Part shown: piece after piece, positions 34,601-46,401 of the stretch | Layout of the letters: each line of letters opens with the position of its first letter | Numbering within the stretch: the stretch's first letter is position 1 | Assembly: GCA_028551475.1 (NCBI GenBank) | Contig: CM052358.1 | Span: 12,755,938 to 12,819,937 of the forward strand | DNA: 64,000 nucleotides | Direction: 5' to 3' | DNA from: Casuarina equisetifolia | Taxonomy: Eukaryota; Streptophyta; Magnoliopsida; Fagales; Casuarinaceae | Translations under genes and position numbers: made by a program | The notes under the pieces: generated by a model | What the model was told of the DNA's origin: nothing | Databases searched by the model: none | What the model saw: the letters and a program-made list of their open reading frames with translations, nothing else

Positions 34601-35710
34601 TGTCAATTTTCACCCCCATAGCATTCTATGCAAATGATGTTGGAAAAGCTACTACAAGCATTGCTCCATTGTGACCCCTAATGCCAACTTCATCTTTTCA
34701 TTGCTAGTGCTTATCCTTCTTTGCTAGATTGAAGGGAGAATCAACAACTAGTAAAGGCTCTTTGGATAGGACATTTGTCCTAAAATTTCTAAAAATTTTC
34801 TAGTAAACTCAATAGAAAATCCATGGTATTGTGCTTTTTGGTTTGCTATCAAGTCTTTCATTCTCTTTGCAAGAAAAATTTCTACAATCACAATGAATTT
34901 AAGGTTCTATGGTTTTGATTTTAACCCATAGATTACTAATCTTTAAGTAATATTCTATGACCATGAAAGAAGACATTTTGCTCTTAAATAGACATCACTA
35001 GAGGTGATAAAGTTGAGTTTTGGTAAAGGTCCCCAAACATTTCTTAAAAGCTTCCTAAATAATCTATAAGATGTTCCTCTAGGATAAAAACATCACTAAT
35101 CTTTACTTACAAACTTTTCAAACCAGCTTTAAATAGTAGAGTGAGACTGATCCCAAGGTTGTTGTTTTGTTGAGTCAATTATAGGTCAAGGGAAAAACCC
35201 ATCTACATACCTCCCATTTGTTTTTTGTTATTAGTTGATTCTTCATCTACCTACCCCATGGTTTGTAGTACAAATCACGTTTAAGTAAATTGGTAACTAG
35301 AGATGTTCTAAGGATGTTTATGGTAGAGAGATAATAAGGATCACAATATGGATTATGGGATTGGTTTGCAATCGAATTTTGGTGTTTGGTTTCTGGAAGG
35401 AGTTGATGCGGTGGTTAACAGATGTGTTGTAATGAGGAACACTGATGGGTAGAGTTGTCAAAGAACATTTGTGGTTAGTTAGATGTCTATCAAGTTAGAT
35501 TTTCAAGACAACGAAGTGTCAAAATACACTAGCTAGAGAGTGAAAATGTAGCATATATACAAGCATTTAACTGACAAAAATATTTTTCTACTAAAAAGAC
35601 CCCTGAAAGCAGGAAATCAGAATACCTTTCATAGAAAATCTAAATGAGTTGCATTCATTTGGTCCTAGGAAAATGGAGAAAGCTTCCAACTTAAGCCTTC
35701 TCAAATACCA

Positions 35711-35950
35711 TCTTGAAGAGAGTGAAGAAGAAGAAAAAGAAGACATAAGAAAACATTAAAAGCAAGTGAGTTTGAGAAACATGTTGCCCACAGGCTCATA
35801 TACTGTGTATTCTAGAATCTTTAGAAAGAATGTCCTCTTCAGTATAGACTCAAAGAAAAAAGAAATGGGCCCGTATGACAATGATGGGCCAATGTAAGAC
35901 AACTGTTCAAAAAACACACTAAGGCCTACAACATATCATATATTTCAACA
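35711..35950 (-). repeat. 5' LTR of the Copia element
   Basis: Paired with 30323-30567. Its outer end CAACA abuts the target duplication CAAAC at 35951-35955. Confidence 0.8.
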
Positions 35951-35955
35951 CAAAC

Positions 35956-37440
35956 CATGCACCAAGAATCCTTGAACGCTGCTCATGCGTTAGGGCCTGC
36001 AAAAGAGGTGATCAGACTCTGGATTCTCAATTGTATGTTAAATTATCAGTACCGAGTTCACGTAGCTGTTAGCCAGCGCGTGAACCTCCTTGGTTTGGGG
36101 AGCCACTCACTCAGAAATTCGTTTTGCTAGATTCTTAGTTTTGATCATATTCTAAGTGGAGAGACTGGAAGGAGGTCGACGAAAAGTGCTACTTCTGGAG
36201 CTTTCATCATTTGCATTGCTTTGACTTATTCAAGTAAAAAAATTGCTAAGGACGACAGGTTTAGTGGCAAAGGAAGTGGGCGGACCTCCAATGGGGTTGG
36301 TGACGATGGTGCGTCTGGCTTGACTGTTTTTTTAATTCCTTGACCACGATAGAAACAATGGCCACTAAACAGCATGAAACAGGAACCGTCCACTGAAATG
36401 AAGAATATGCCTATCTGTGAACGCAGGCATGTTGTTTCTTTTATTGGAGAAGTCCGATTGATTAGACGGCCCGTGGTTTCGCGAAATGTTTTAAGAAAGA
36501 AAGCACTTTACTTTTTGGCGGCCAGTAATCACTTAACCGTCTTAACGTGCTTAGATACCGTAAACAGAGAATTTCAAAATAAATAATCTAGTGCAGCTTC
36601 CTTTTTCAATTTGCGTAATGATGGACGCATGTGTTTCCTTGACTTTCCTTGACCAAAAGATTCTGAGCTTATATACCAGCCATTAAATGTAGTATTATAC
36701 ATCCGAACGGTGAGCGTGCAGAGAATCCCTAACTTTTTGGTGGGATTGTCTCCAGTGTGGGAGGCCCACCAACTCAATCTCGCTGTTCTAAACTAACATA
36801 TCTCGGGCCTGTCAAAGCAGAATAGATTAAACAGATCGCCATCTTCTCGAACCACTCAACAAGGCTAGTAACTCTTTAAGTCAGGTGGGAGTTTATCACA
36901 AGGTTAAAGGTTAAGCTTCAAGCATCGAGAGGCATGCTGATATGAGTCTAGTGTTACGCAAATCAAATATCGCCATATCGGAGAAGGGACCTACGTCAAA
37001 TGCACTCTCTTCCTGCTCCAGCAGATCCGACGACACGCCAGGCCGCTGGCATCGCTCCCAAGTTTTCAAAGAGCATAAGTACTATTGTTTCTTAGTTTCG
37101 TACTATAAATCATCTCCACATGGAGACTGGTCATCCAGCGTCCATAAACTATCTATGAAGAGCTGCCATCTTAACCTTCCACTGGCGTGTATGGAAAAAT
37201 CAAGATTGTTAGTGACGTACACTTGCGCCAGCCAGCCCACATAGCCCCCAGACAAGCATGTAACGTCGTGGAGAAGATAACAGTAAAAGGTAGATGACGC
37301 CCAAAATATTGTAAAGGTAAAGAGAAAATAGTTTAAGAAATTAACGAAACTGAAGGCAATGCTGTTGGCAGGAAAATACACAAGTTGTGGAAAGCCTCAG
37401 GCGGTTTTGACTATGCGCAATTCCGAAGAATGCAGTGCTT
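35956..37440 (+). pseudogene. Decayed multi-domain CEP locus, unit 2 (coding part lost)
   Basis: Homologous to 14181-15570 and, in its first kilobase, to the upstream block of the intact multi-domain CEP genes (TAATGATGGACGCATGTG near 36616, AGAATCCCTAAC near 36722, CAAGGTTAAAGGTTAAGCTT near 36899). From about 37070 it resembles the intact genes' 3' UTR (ATAAGTACTATTGTTTCTTAG near 37075, TATCTATGxxxxGCTGxCATCTTAA near 37151). Only about 140 bases separate the two, where roughly 1 kb including the reading frame would be expected. In that gap ACACGCCAGG...GGCATCG...TTTTCAAAGAGCAT faintly resembles a CEP domain end, but I do not rely on it. No start or signal peptide remains. Confidence 0.55.
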
Positions 37441-37464
37441 TCTCTACAACATACATATGGCTCG

Positions 37465-38300
37465 TGGGATCAAATAAAGAAAATAATAAACAATACAATA
37501 AATTAACACATGGGCCTAAGTAGCAGGCCGGATCAAGTGATGGGCCTCCTTAACAAAAGGGCCACAGAAATGAAGATATTAGAAGTGACACCGGCAAAGT
37601 TAAGAAAAAGAAACATAAGTAAAATAAAGAAAGAAAGGAAGGAAATTAACCAATTACCTGAAGATACTCCACTCATAAAATAAAAGTTTAAGGAAAAGAA
37701 ACATAAGTAATTATAAAAAAAAAACAATTACCAAAAGATAATTCACTCAAGAAATAAGAGTTTAACATACCCTAACATTCAGTAAATTATTGTGAAGCGC
37801 AAAAACCACATCTAGCTCACCATTCTATAAGAGATTACCTAGAATTCAAAAAGCACATAATAAAAATAAAAAAATAAAAAGCTTCTTCAAAGTTAAAAGT
37901 TGTTTTCATTCAAGCAACACAAATTCTAACAAAACCTCCCCAAAAGAAAACCCAAAATATGTCTTTAAATAAATATATCACGACATGTTATTTTATTCAT
38001 GCAAACACTTGAGAAGTATGGGACCCCAAGCAACCGCTTTATCCGCAGATCCTTTAAAGGGTGAGAAAATGAGAGAAAAGTAGCTGTGTATTTCATCTCA
38101 AAAAATTTAATTGAATATAAATTCAAAGCCCCTGTTTATAGGGATAAACATAGTTGTTATACAAGTGAAATACAACTGAATTATAACTTCTCAATAATAG
38201 ATTAACTAACAAAAATTGAATTATTTACATAACTCTTCAATGGATTATTTGAGTTTAAGTTGAAGTTGAACTGCTAGCTGTTGCATCTTATATGTCAACA
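37465..38300 (-). mobile_element. Copia LTR-like segment, unit 2
   Basis: Paralogous to 15590-16321. On the minus strand it starts TGTTGACATATAAG after the purine-rich TTTACGGGCGAA. It is longer than the unit 1 copy partly because of an internal duplication around 37605-37775 (GAAACATAAGTAA and a following CACTCA...AAATAA(A/G)AGTTTAA pair). The outer end is approximate. Confidence 0.5.
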
Positions 38301-38700
38301 TTCGCCCGTAAATGAAGCTTGGTAAATTTTGAGACCCTTTTACCATTTTCTTCTAGATTGACTTTGGTAATCCCTAAAGGTTTGGTTAGGACATCAATCA
38401 GAGGCCTCTCGAAACGTTTGGATAGGACATTAATTAATTGATGGTAGGAAGGTATATACCGAGTAATAATTGATCCTTGGGCAGGCCTTTCTCTAACAAA
38501 ATAGTAAATCTATTTCCAGGTGTTTGTTTTTATTGTGAAATACGAGATTTTAAGTCATGTGTAAGCTAGAAATATTGCCATAGAGTAATGATATAGCTAT
38601 AAACTACGAATACCCAGATCTTTAAGCAGAGAACATACCCAAATTGACAAAGCTGATTAACATCAAATGTGATTTCAGGTAAGCTCCCTATAAGAAGAAA
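38301..38700 (-). pseudogene. Copia RNase H remnant, unit 2, first half
   Basis: Nucleotide-level match to the unit 1 RNase H fragment (16322-16900), for example CCTTGGGCAxGCCTTTCTCTAAC near 38474, but with more indels and no open frame. Homology to unit 1 stops near 38700 and resumes at 40262. Confidence 0.6.
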
Positions 38701-40261
38701 TATTGCCTCTCTTCTCCACTTCTGTTTACCATGTTACAACACCTCGTCAACATGCCACCTCAACTCATTGTTCACACCATGTCAGCCAACTAATAACTCT
38801 ATTTTTATAGAGTTATTTAGACAATTCTAGAGAACATAAAATGTATTCTGGTGAGACAACATTTTAGCTTTCTTACATTTATTTTTTTTTAAAAGGAGAA
38901 AATAGAAGGGCAAGAAAATCAAAAGAACAAAGAACAATAGGCGTGAATTGTGAAGAAAGAAACAAAAGAGAGAGAAGGGAGAGAGAAAAGGGAAAAGAGG
39001 AGAAACGTGATTCGTTAGGGGTTGGGGGTGCCGCACAAAAGAAACAAAAGAGAGAGAAGGGATGAGAGAAAAGGGGTGCCGCCAAAACCAAGAGAGAAAA
39101 AGACAAGAAGAAAAGAAAGGACAAACACGAGAGCTTCCCTCTATTTTTTAAGAGAAGACAATGTGGTTTCAACTTTTTTCTTTTTCTTCATTTAAGATGT
39201 TTTGCTTAATTTTTACTATTATTTTAATTTGTTATTATATAATATTCTAATTTTTTTTTGTTAGAACGACAATGTAGCTTAACTGTAATGATATGAATTT
39301 TATAAGTTTCTATGTTTTGTAAGATATTTTATTTGTGTGAATTATATATTATTATACTTAATACTTTTAAGTGATTGGTTACTGTTTTAATGATTTGATT
39401 TGCATATTTAAGATAAAAAAAAGATTCTATACAATTATTTCTTATAATATATAACTATAAATTAAATATAGATAGACATATATTATATTGTTTGTATTAC
39501 TTTTGATGATAAGATGATCGAAAGATTTTTTGTAAACCAAAACTGTTTATAAATCCTGATGCACTTTATTTATTTTAATTCACATAGAAATATGTTGAAT
39601 TAATAAATAGAGTAGGTTTACTATACCTAGACATAAGATAATAAATAAATTAAGAAATTCTACTATCACATAAGTATTATCATTCTTGCATACATAAATT
39701 GTAAAAATTCATATATAGTAGTTATGGTAAAATCAGATACTCTAACATATTTCTCATATTAATCTTCCTTAGATTTAATTTCATTTAGTCTTAAAATTTT
39801 GTTTTGAAAATCTTTAATTTTAATTCAATATCAACTTTCTTTTGATTTGCTAAATAAATTTTAGAATTAGTTCATTATTAGCATTTATAGTTTAGTATTC
39901 ACCAAAATCTGTGGGACAATATTTTGTTTATTATTATATTACTTGTTTCACATGTTTACTTGCATTTAAAATTCATTGAACAACAATATAATAGCCTATG
40001 CCATGTTAGCAAGAACAAAAAAGGATAGGAAAAAATTCATCAAAACATGGTCACTCCACTTCTACCATAATTGGAGAACTTTCTCAATCACACCAACCTT
40101 CATTGATTTGTAATTAAGTTTATTTTAAACTTTCTCAATCACATCAACCCTCATTCCTTTGTAATTAGGTTGACCTCAATTAGTTTTCCTAGTTTAGATG
40201 TTTTAGCCTCCTTATAAATTGGAAACCTTATTGTATATTTGTATAATAAAACTTTTATCAA
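38701..40261. mobile_element. Insertion inside the unit 2 Copia remnant
   Basis: Unit 1 is continuous here (about 16900-16920), so about 1.56 kb was inserted in unit 2. It contains an inverted copy (about 38795-39983) of the LTR-like element at 12207-13544, flanked by unidentified sequence with two near-repeats of ACTTTCTCAATCAC(A)CCAACC(T/C)TCATT (40080-40165). The right part resembles a polyadenylation region (TTGTATAATAAAACTTTTATC). A second element hosting the inverted copy is possible. Confidence 0.5.
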
Positions 40262-40445
40262 AAAATTTCTAACTCTCCCTACTAGACTATGGAATTCAAA
40301 AGGTCTTTGAAACAAGTTGTCTCCAATTTTTTTGTTTTTTGAAATTTACTTTGCTATCAAGGGAGTAGCAATGGATTTACATGAATCTGTTTGTGCTCAA
40401 GTCAACAAATTAGTAATATATTACTTTTAGAGCAAACCATTTAGG
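40262..40445 (-). pseudogene. Copia RT remnant, unit 2, second half
   Basis: Matches 16921-17050 in unit 1 (GACTATGGAATTCAAAAGGT against ACTATGGAATTTAGAAGGT, then the GAAACAAGTTGTCTCCA block). Homology ends near 40445, where unrelated sequence begins. Confidence 0.6.
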
Positions 40446-40715
40446 ACATTGATAAGAAGATTAAGTATTTTCTATTGGTAAGTAATTTAGAAGATCATAA
40501 AGTTCATAAAGTCATTTAACATGTAGTCTACTCACCTACAAGGGAAGAAGGATTTAGGCATTAGATCTCAAACTATGGAAAAGGTTCTATTGAGATGTTC
40601 ACTTTGGAAACTTAAGTTTTATGCCCTATCCAATGTATTTCCTCATAGGTTTGATATTCAAATCAACTTGTGTTATCAATATAACTAACCAAGACTAAGT
40701 CCTTTCATTAATATA
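40446..40715 (+). pseudogene. Possible LINE RT C-terminal fragment
   Basis: The + strand around 40545-40640 reads DLGIRSQTMEKVLLRCSLWK, similar in spacing to the 'GGLGFRNL...NxALLxKWxWR' block near the C-terminus of plant LINE reverse transcriptases. Only this short block is recognisable, so the call is weak. Confidence 0.3.
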
Positions 40716-40719
40716 TATA

Positions 40720-42221
40720 GGAAAATGTCACGAAGATAACCAAGAAAGTCAATTTGCTTCTTAAAACTAGTATAAGCGTTTTTTTATGTTAAAATGGATC
40801 TTGAATAATATTACTAAGCATGGGGCAATTCTCAATCTTATTAACATGTCTACTCATAGCTAGCGTGTGGGTTTCGAGTTAGGTGGAAATACATCTCCTT
40901 ACTAACTTATATAAGTTATGGGCTTCGTGTTTTAAAACTGTCGCCTTCTAAACCTAGAACGTTTATTTTCTCTTTAAAACCATTTTTTTTTAAAGAAAAG
41001 GAGATATGCTTTCTTAATTTAAATAAAATACTTAAATAAGATTCAAAAAACATAGAATAATTTTTTTTATTTTTGACACGCTCTTTTTTTAAACAAGTTA
41101 GATTACAGACTTCATATTGAAATGTAATATATTCTTTCATAACCATTACAAACTATGAAATTCCTACATGAAATGTTGCCTCTTGAACCTAGCTTTGACA
41201 CTATATTAAAAAGAATTTATTTTTATAGTTTTATTTTAAAGTATATTCTTCAATAAATTTTTAGTAATATAGAATAACTTAGAGTTCTTAACATATGGAA
41301 ACAATATTCTGAAAGCTACAACTATTCTATCTGAGCTAAAAATTAACTTAAATTGGATGGTTTTGGCAGTGGAACTCAGCATCAATGCATTATCACCAGA
41401 TCTTTGAGCAGTGATAGGGATAAGGAACTACTAACATTTGTTGAAAGAAGGATATTCTTTTGCAGCAAGTAATCATTCAGCCCATATTCATGTTCCTACA
41501 TACATTAAAGAAAGATTTTCAAACAACAGAACTAGTCAGCCCCATCTTTTTTCCATCTTTTCCTTTCAGGTAATGATGGACAGATGTGATTCCTTGATTT
41601 TGTTTGACCAGAAGAATTATAGCTCGTATTTCAGCCATCCACATTTACTACCAGTCATCGAGTAAGTGGGGCGTACGGAGAATCCCTAGGCTTTTGGTGC
41701 ATTTCATTTCGGTGGAGGCGTGGGCCGACCTACTCATTCTTGTCTTCCTAAATTAACTTATCTTAGTTCTTGTGTCCTGTTTGTCATAGAAGACTTGTAT
41801 AGAAGATTGATGCCCTCGCAAAGTATACATCATGCTATCAGTGCTTATATAGTGTAGCAACTCCTTAGCCTGAGACAAGGCTTCAAGCTTGAATAAGTAG
41901 ACGGTTCATGATAAATTGCTCAGGAGGTCAGCGTGAGTGCCTGAATTTGTAGCAGTCTCACTGTGATATATATTTATTTTTGTGTTATGAGAGGAAATAA
42001 TTATAGTAAAGGTATGGAACAGAAGATAAGGAGGGTCAAGGAAAAGGGAAATTATTTTATGAATGAAGATCTTGGGCCCCATTTATGTAGTGGACTAGAA
42101 TTCTCTCACAGAGCACCTTAAGATTGTTAACTTGCAAACCGTCCATATTTGCAATAATGCAGGCCGTTTAGTTTATATAATAATTAGCGGTTAGGATTCG
42201 ATCGGAGTATACCCTCTAGAT
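40720..42221 (+). promoter_or_regulatory. Upstream block of multi-domain CEP, unit 2
   Basis: Paralogous to 22200-23756 throughout, with scattered small indels. The conserved 3' part near the gene includes GCAATAATGCAGGCCGTTTAG (42151 onward). No gene is supported within it. Confidence 0.6.
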
Positions 42222-42229
42222 TATAAATA
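42222..42229 (+). promoter_or_regulatory. TATA box of multi-domain CEP at 42369
   Basis: TATAAATA, aligned with 23757-23764 of the paralogue and about 140 bases before the ATG. Confidence 0.75.
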
Positions 42230-42368
42230 GCAACGGAAACAAGGAAACTGTCATCGTCGGGTTTGCTTCAGCCTGTGTCCTTCACCTTCACCCTCTTGCC
42301 ACCCGAGTTTCCCTCTGAGATTTCTTGTTTTTTCATTCAACTAAACTTGCACTTTCTTTCCTGCACTA

Positions 42369-42968
42369 ATGGAATATTTCAAAGGCATATATAAGTGTGC
42401 TATTCTTCTTGCACTGGTTGCTTGCCATGAAGTTTTTGTCGGCGAAGGAAGACAAATGAAGTCCACACAACAAAATCAGTACACGCAAGATGAGCTTCAG
42501 CCTACACCCAAAATTCACACTCAGAGTGTTGATCAATTTCTGGTAAGAAAGAAAGAAATCCTCCCTCCCATGATACCGGATTACACCTTTAGCTTATATC
42601 ACTCAGATGTTGTATACAAAGATGTTTTCCAACCTGCAGCACCAGGAGAGAGCCCCCGTGCTGGCTTCTCTTTCCCACATCATGAAGCAGAGGTTGAACC
42701 AGAGGCACTAAGTATGAGCCCCGATACTAAAGATTCTTTTACAGGACTCAAACATGATTACCCACCCACCGCACCCGGACACAGCCCCGGCGTCGGCCAC
42801 GCTTTTCCTCGTCATAAAGTAAATGATGCTGGACGGAAGGAAGTAGGTAAAAGCCATGGTTTTGCACACTCTATTTCAGGGAACACTGATGCTCGGCCAA
42901 CAACACCCGGACACAGCCCTGGTGTTGGCCATGTTCTTGAAAATAAACATGTCAGACGGAATGCATAG
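42369..42968 (+). CDS. CEP: Multi-domain CEP peptide-hormone precursor, unit 2
   Basis: A 199-residue paralogue of the 23899 gene, the same length with no internal indel. Signal core 8-20; spacer nearly identical to the paralogue. The first unit, VFQPAAPGESPRAGF (86-100), has lost the conserved Arg, Val-Gly and final His, so it may no longer give an active peptide. The second is DYPPTAPGHSPGVGH (130-144), canonical except Pro for Arg at position 3. The third, DARPTTPGHSPGVGH (174-188), is fully canonical and identical to that of the paralogue. Degenerate units at 111-124 and 164-169 are retained. Compared with unit 1, domain 1 decayed here while domain 2 is closer to consensus, so the two genes would release different peptide sets. 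Confidence 0.93.
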   Translation: MEYFKGIYKCAILLALVACHEVFVGEGRQMKSTQQNQYTQDELQPTPKIHTQSVDQFLVRKKEILPPMIPDYTFSLYHSDVVYKDVFQPAAPGESPRAGFSFPHHEAEVEPEALSMSPDTKDSFTGLKHDYPPTAPGHSPGVGHAFPRHKVNDAGRKEVGKSHGFAHSISGNTDARPTTPGHSPGVGHVLENKHVRRNA

Positions 42969-43950
42969 ACATGCACAGACACAAGTATAATATCAAATAT
43001 TTGTCCAACAATACTGTAATAAGAATAAGTGTTATTGTTTCTTGGTTTCCTATTTTCAACTGTCTTTCCACGAAGATTGGTTCTCGTATGTATTTTAAGT
43101 TATCTATGCTTGCTGTCATCTTAAGGTTGGCGGTCCTGTAATATATAAGAATTTGGAATAAGAAGAAAAGATATTTCATCTGTGCTTACTCCCGCCCCCA
43201 GTCGTGCGGGCATGCATAAGCAGACAGTTAGGAGGAAATAACTGACCGCATGACTGCGGAAAAACATGCACATACATGAACAATCAATTAAAGAGCTTTG
43301 TTTACAGCATAGTTCGAGAGAAACTGAAGATACGGAGTCAATGATAGTACTATGAACGAAAGTCCTAGGCATCTCTCTTTCCACGTTCGCGGGCGCAGAT
43401 GCCAGTGCGCCGAAAAAACAAGTTATAAATATCGGTCAAAGAAGAGGACAGCTGGAAAAGTTACAAAGATGAGCCAAAAAGTAAGACATTCGAATAAAAA
43501 AGGGAAAAAAAAAATCCAACTTCAACAACCTATAGAAGGAAAAATATAAGAGAAGTACTAGAGTAGCGTGTTGTTGTTTTATCCTTTTGCGTTTCATGTT
43601 GGTCATATATTCATTCACATACAATGTTGCGGAGCTGCTCTTTCCTTCCATGCCAACTAATACACAACGATCGGATGGATCATATAAGTAAAATTCATTA
43701 AAAAAATTCAAAGTACGAAATGCAACAATCTCTCAAGTATTTTCTGATTTGATTAATTGGTTAATTGGTAATAATGGCTCATGATCATAATTAGATTAAT
43801 TATTAGGAGGGGAAGTCTATTTGGAATGAGTTTATTCAAAATAACTCTAATCCTTTCTACATGAGCACAAATCAACCCTATCAAATCTCAATTATATGTT
43901 TTGATTATCAGGCATGTAACACACACACAAAAAATAAAATAAAAATAAAA
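42969..43950 (+). repeat. 3' UTR and flank of multi-domain CEP, unit 2
   Basis: Paralogous to 24499-25600. The minus-strand ORFs here (43121-43384, 43436-43711) are not conserved in frame in unit 1. A CA/AAAT-rich low-complexity run lies at about 43920-43960. Confidence 0.6.
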
Positions 43951-46164
43951 ATAAAAAAATCACCAATGTAGGCAAACAAAGCAATCAACATAACCATGGC
44001 TAAGTAATTAAAGATGGCAGAAAATGTCCTACAATTGAAGGAACCATATATTTTTCCGGTGCCAGAAGAAGACCACACAAGGGGTTGACTACAGCATGCG
44101 TCTAGAACATAATTATATTGCGGACATAGTTCATGAATTTCTTGTGTGTTTTGTGCAATCTACTGTAATAGCTTGTGAGCTTGGTTATAATTTTTTTACT
44201 GGATATTGGCCCATGGGCAGGAGCAGCTCTTATCGACTTAAGAGTAAAAAGTAAATTAGAAGAAGAAGGAAGAGGAGGAGAGAAAGGAAAAAGAAAAAAG
44301 AAAAAAAAGATTGGTGGGCAAAAAAGAAAAAGGAAGGAAAACTTAAACTCGTGCCCGGCTCCTATGCTGACGCAGTGGTAAAGGCGTGCATGCGTTTATC
44401 TCTATGAGCTTCTTTTTTTCTGTTCCACGACATGTAGGCTGTGGCCCAAGGTTTTTACCACTCATTTCGTTACTGATGGAAATTAACAGCTCGATCCTGG
44501 AAGTTTGGGTTGATAATCGTAGTATATAAGAACCAAGCAACGATTCGGCCGGCCCCAAGATAAAACTGTGCTACAAATTCTGACCTTCGCTTCAGCTTAT
44601 GTGGTTCTGGACATTGTCGTATGTATATTTCTTCGACGGCATATTCCCGTCCTACATGCTTTTCTTTTCTGCCCCGATGACATGTGACCCCTGTCGCCCA
44701 AATCATCCGCTATTGGTATTGGACGGTGTAAAGAATCTTAATGGACGGCCACGGTGATCAAAAGGAAAAGGACGACCCGGATAAAAATAATAAGATTGAT
44801 ATTAAAACATTCGCAACAAGACGAATCTCCAAAGAGTTTGGAATATACCTTTTGGTTAGAGTTCAATTAACTTTTTTCCTGGAGGAATGATTTTTGTTAT
44901 AGTGGGACGATATTCGGAACCTTTCCTTCCTCCGTAAAGAAAGTTAACTGGTCGTATTTTTTTTATTCATTCCTCCTTAAATACCACAAACTAAAGTTTA
45001 TGATTGAAAGGGAGCGGATGCCTAATTTTACAAGGCTACCTGGGGTGTGGCTTCAATGCGGTAGGTACAAAGGAAAGTTGGTCATGTGTGAGTCGGACTC
45101 GGCTTCCTCTAAGCGTGAGTGCACATGCTTACCCTTGTTCCTTTGTTTCCTCCATTGTGGGGCGGTCCTTTCCACTGCTTAGCTTCTGGTCAATATATAA
45201 ATTATGAGATAGAAATAGAAGGCTGAAGTAATGGTTTGGGAGGTAAACCTCACATGTTGTGAAATAATGTAAATAAAAAAAAACACCTTCTTTAACCTAG
45301 ACGTTAACTTAAAAGGCAAAATCATAAATTCAATCACATAAAAGTCCAACAAAAAAAAATAGAGAGAGAGAGAGAGATGTTCCACGAGATTAAATCGAGA
45401 CACAAATCTTCCACTTTTAAAGGGGAAATCATTATCACAGGCAAGAATTAGAAGGTCGATTCCTTTTTCCAGCCTTTGCAATTTTTATTTTTATTTTTTA
45501 ATTTTGGACCCATGTGCTGGCCGTAAAGTTATACGAAGAGCCATGCAGCCTTTTCAGGAGTGTAATTCCAGCCGCTAGAACGTGGGAACCAGCATTCAAA
45601 ATGCAGCGCGGTACATAAGTAGTGCGGTTTAGCAGAGTCCCTAGGAAACGGTACTGGAAAGCTGACATTGTCTGGCTGAAAAAATTCACGTTTTGAAGAA
45701 AAGATGGGTGGGCCTAGCAGAGCAACCATGCCAAATCTTTGGTTGAAACCAACAAAAATGGGGGACTGGCAACGCCCACGTTGTTCCCAACATGCCTCGA
45801 CTTTGTCATTTACGTGTAATAATACCACCAAATTGTTATTACACTACTTAGGAACAAAACAATTAACAAGATGTAAAATATGCTAGAGGTACACTTTACC
45901 TGCCGCCATCATGATCGCAACTTGGGCTAGTGCACTTGGCCAATATTGGTATCCAACACAAGGCACTTTGGATTTTTCTGTGTTGTAGCCCCGTTCCACT
46001 ATTAAAATATCAACATAAGAAAGAGAGTTGCAAATGCACGGTTAGCATGAAGACTGGCCATCCTACGAATCTAACATATAACAATCTACAAATGGTACTT
46101 TGTGAGAGCTGTTGACAGGAGGTCAAGACTTCGTTAATTATTAATAAGAAATCCTCTGCTCCTT
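43951..46164 (+). promoter_or_regulatory. Upstream region of single-domain CEP, unit 3
   Basis: Paralogous to 25601-27178, and retaining about 565 bases (45020-45585) that unit 2 lost and unit 1 keeps in diverged form. It includes an (AG) run near 45361-45376. Conserved blocks near the gene include GTTGACAG (46112) and the segment up to the TATA box. No coding region is supported; the ORFs at 45004-45207 and 45529-45831 break in the paralogues. Confidence 0.6.
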
Positions 46165-46172
46165 TATAAATA
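46165..46172 (+). promoter_or_regulatory. TATA box of CEP at 46402
   Basis: TATAAATA, aligned with 27179-27186 and 5086-5093 of the paralogues. Confidence 0.75.
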
Positions 46173-46222
46173 CCCCACATAGGGTGTGGGCAGTTCACAT
46201 CCTCAATTGATTTGAGCTCCAA

Positions 46223-46330
46223 GCGACTTGCTTGCTTAAGAATCTCCGTTGTACCTAAGCAACTTGCTTACTTAAGAATTTCCACTGTACCTAGGCAACT
46301 TGCTGCTTCTTGCCTACCAGAAAACTAGGC
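46223..46330 (+). repeat. 36-bp leader repeat before CEP at 46402
   Basis: Units start at 46223, 46259 and 46295 with exact 36-base spacing, in the predicted 5' leader. The array and spacing are the same as at 27237-27344. Confidence 0.8.
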
Positions 46331-46401
46331 AACTTACTCGATCATCTTATATAAACCATAGGCAGCTTGCTTGCTTAATCAGTTAACTCAACCCCGCACC
46401 G

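Larger units (their letters stand above)
30323..35950 (-). mobile_element. Degenerate full-length Ty1/Copia retrotransposon, unit 2
   Basis: LTRs lie at 30323-30567 (245 bp) and 35711-35950 (240 bp), similar but clearly diverged. On the minus strand each starts TGTTGAAAT. An exact target duplication CAAAC flanks the element (30318-30322 and 35951-35955). Internally, on the minus strand, the order is gag zinc knuckle (about 34550-34592), GAG-pre-integrase, post-integrase, RT and a purine-rich tract (TAAGGAGGA) next to the 3' LTR. Every domain carries stops or frameshifts, so it is inactive. The empty site survives in unit 1 at 14176-14180, so insertion followed duplication of the units. Confidence 0.85.

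Noticed and set aside
44355..44425. GCAGTGGTAAAGGCG, resembling a tRNA-derived SINE A box (also near 25940)
   Set aside because: No B box at the expected distance and no poly-A tail. It is present only as part of the unit duplication.
45529..45831. 100-codon minus-strand ORF upstream of the unit 3 CEP
   Set aside because: Broken in the unit 1 and unit 2 copies. It is part of the duplicated upstream region.
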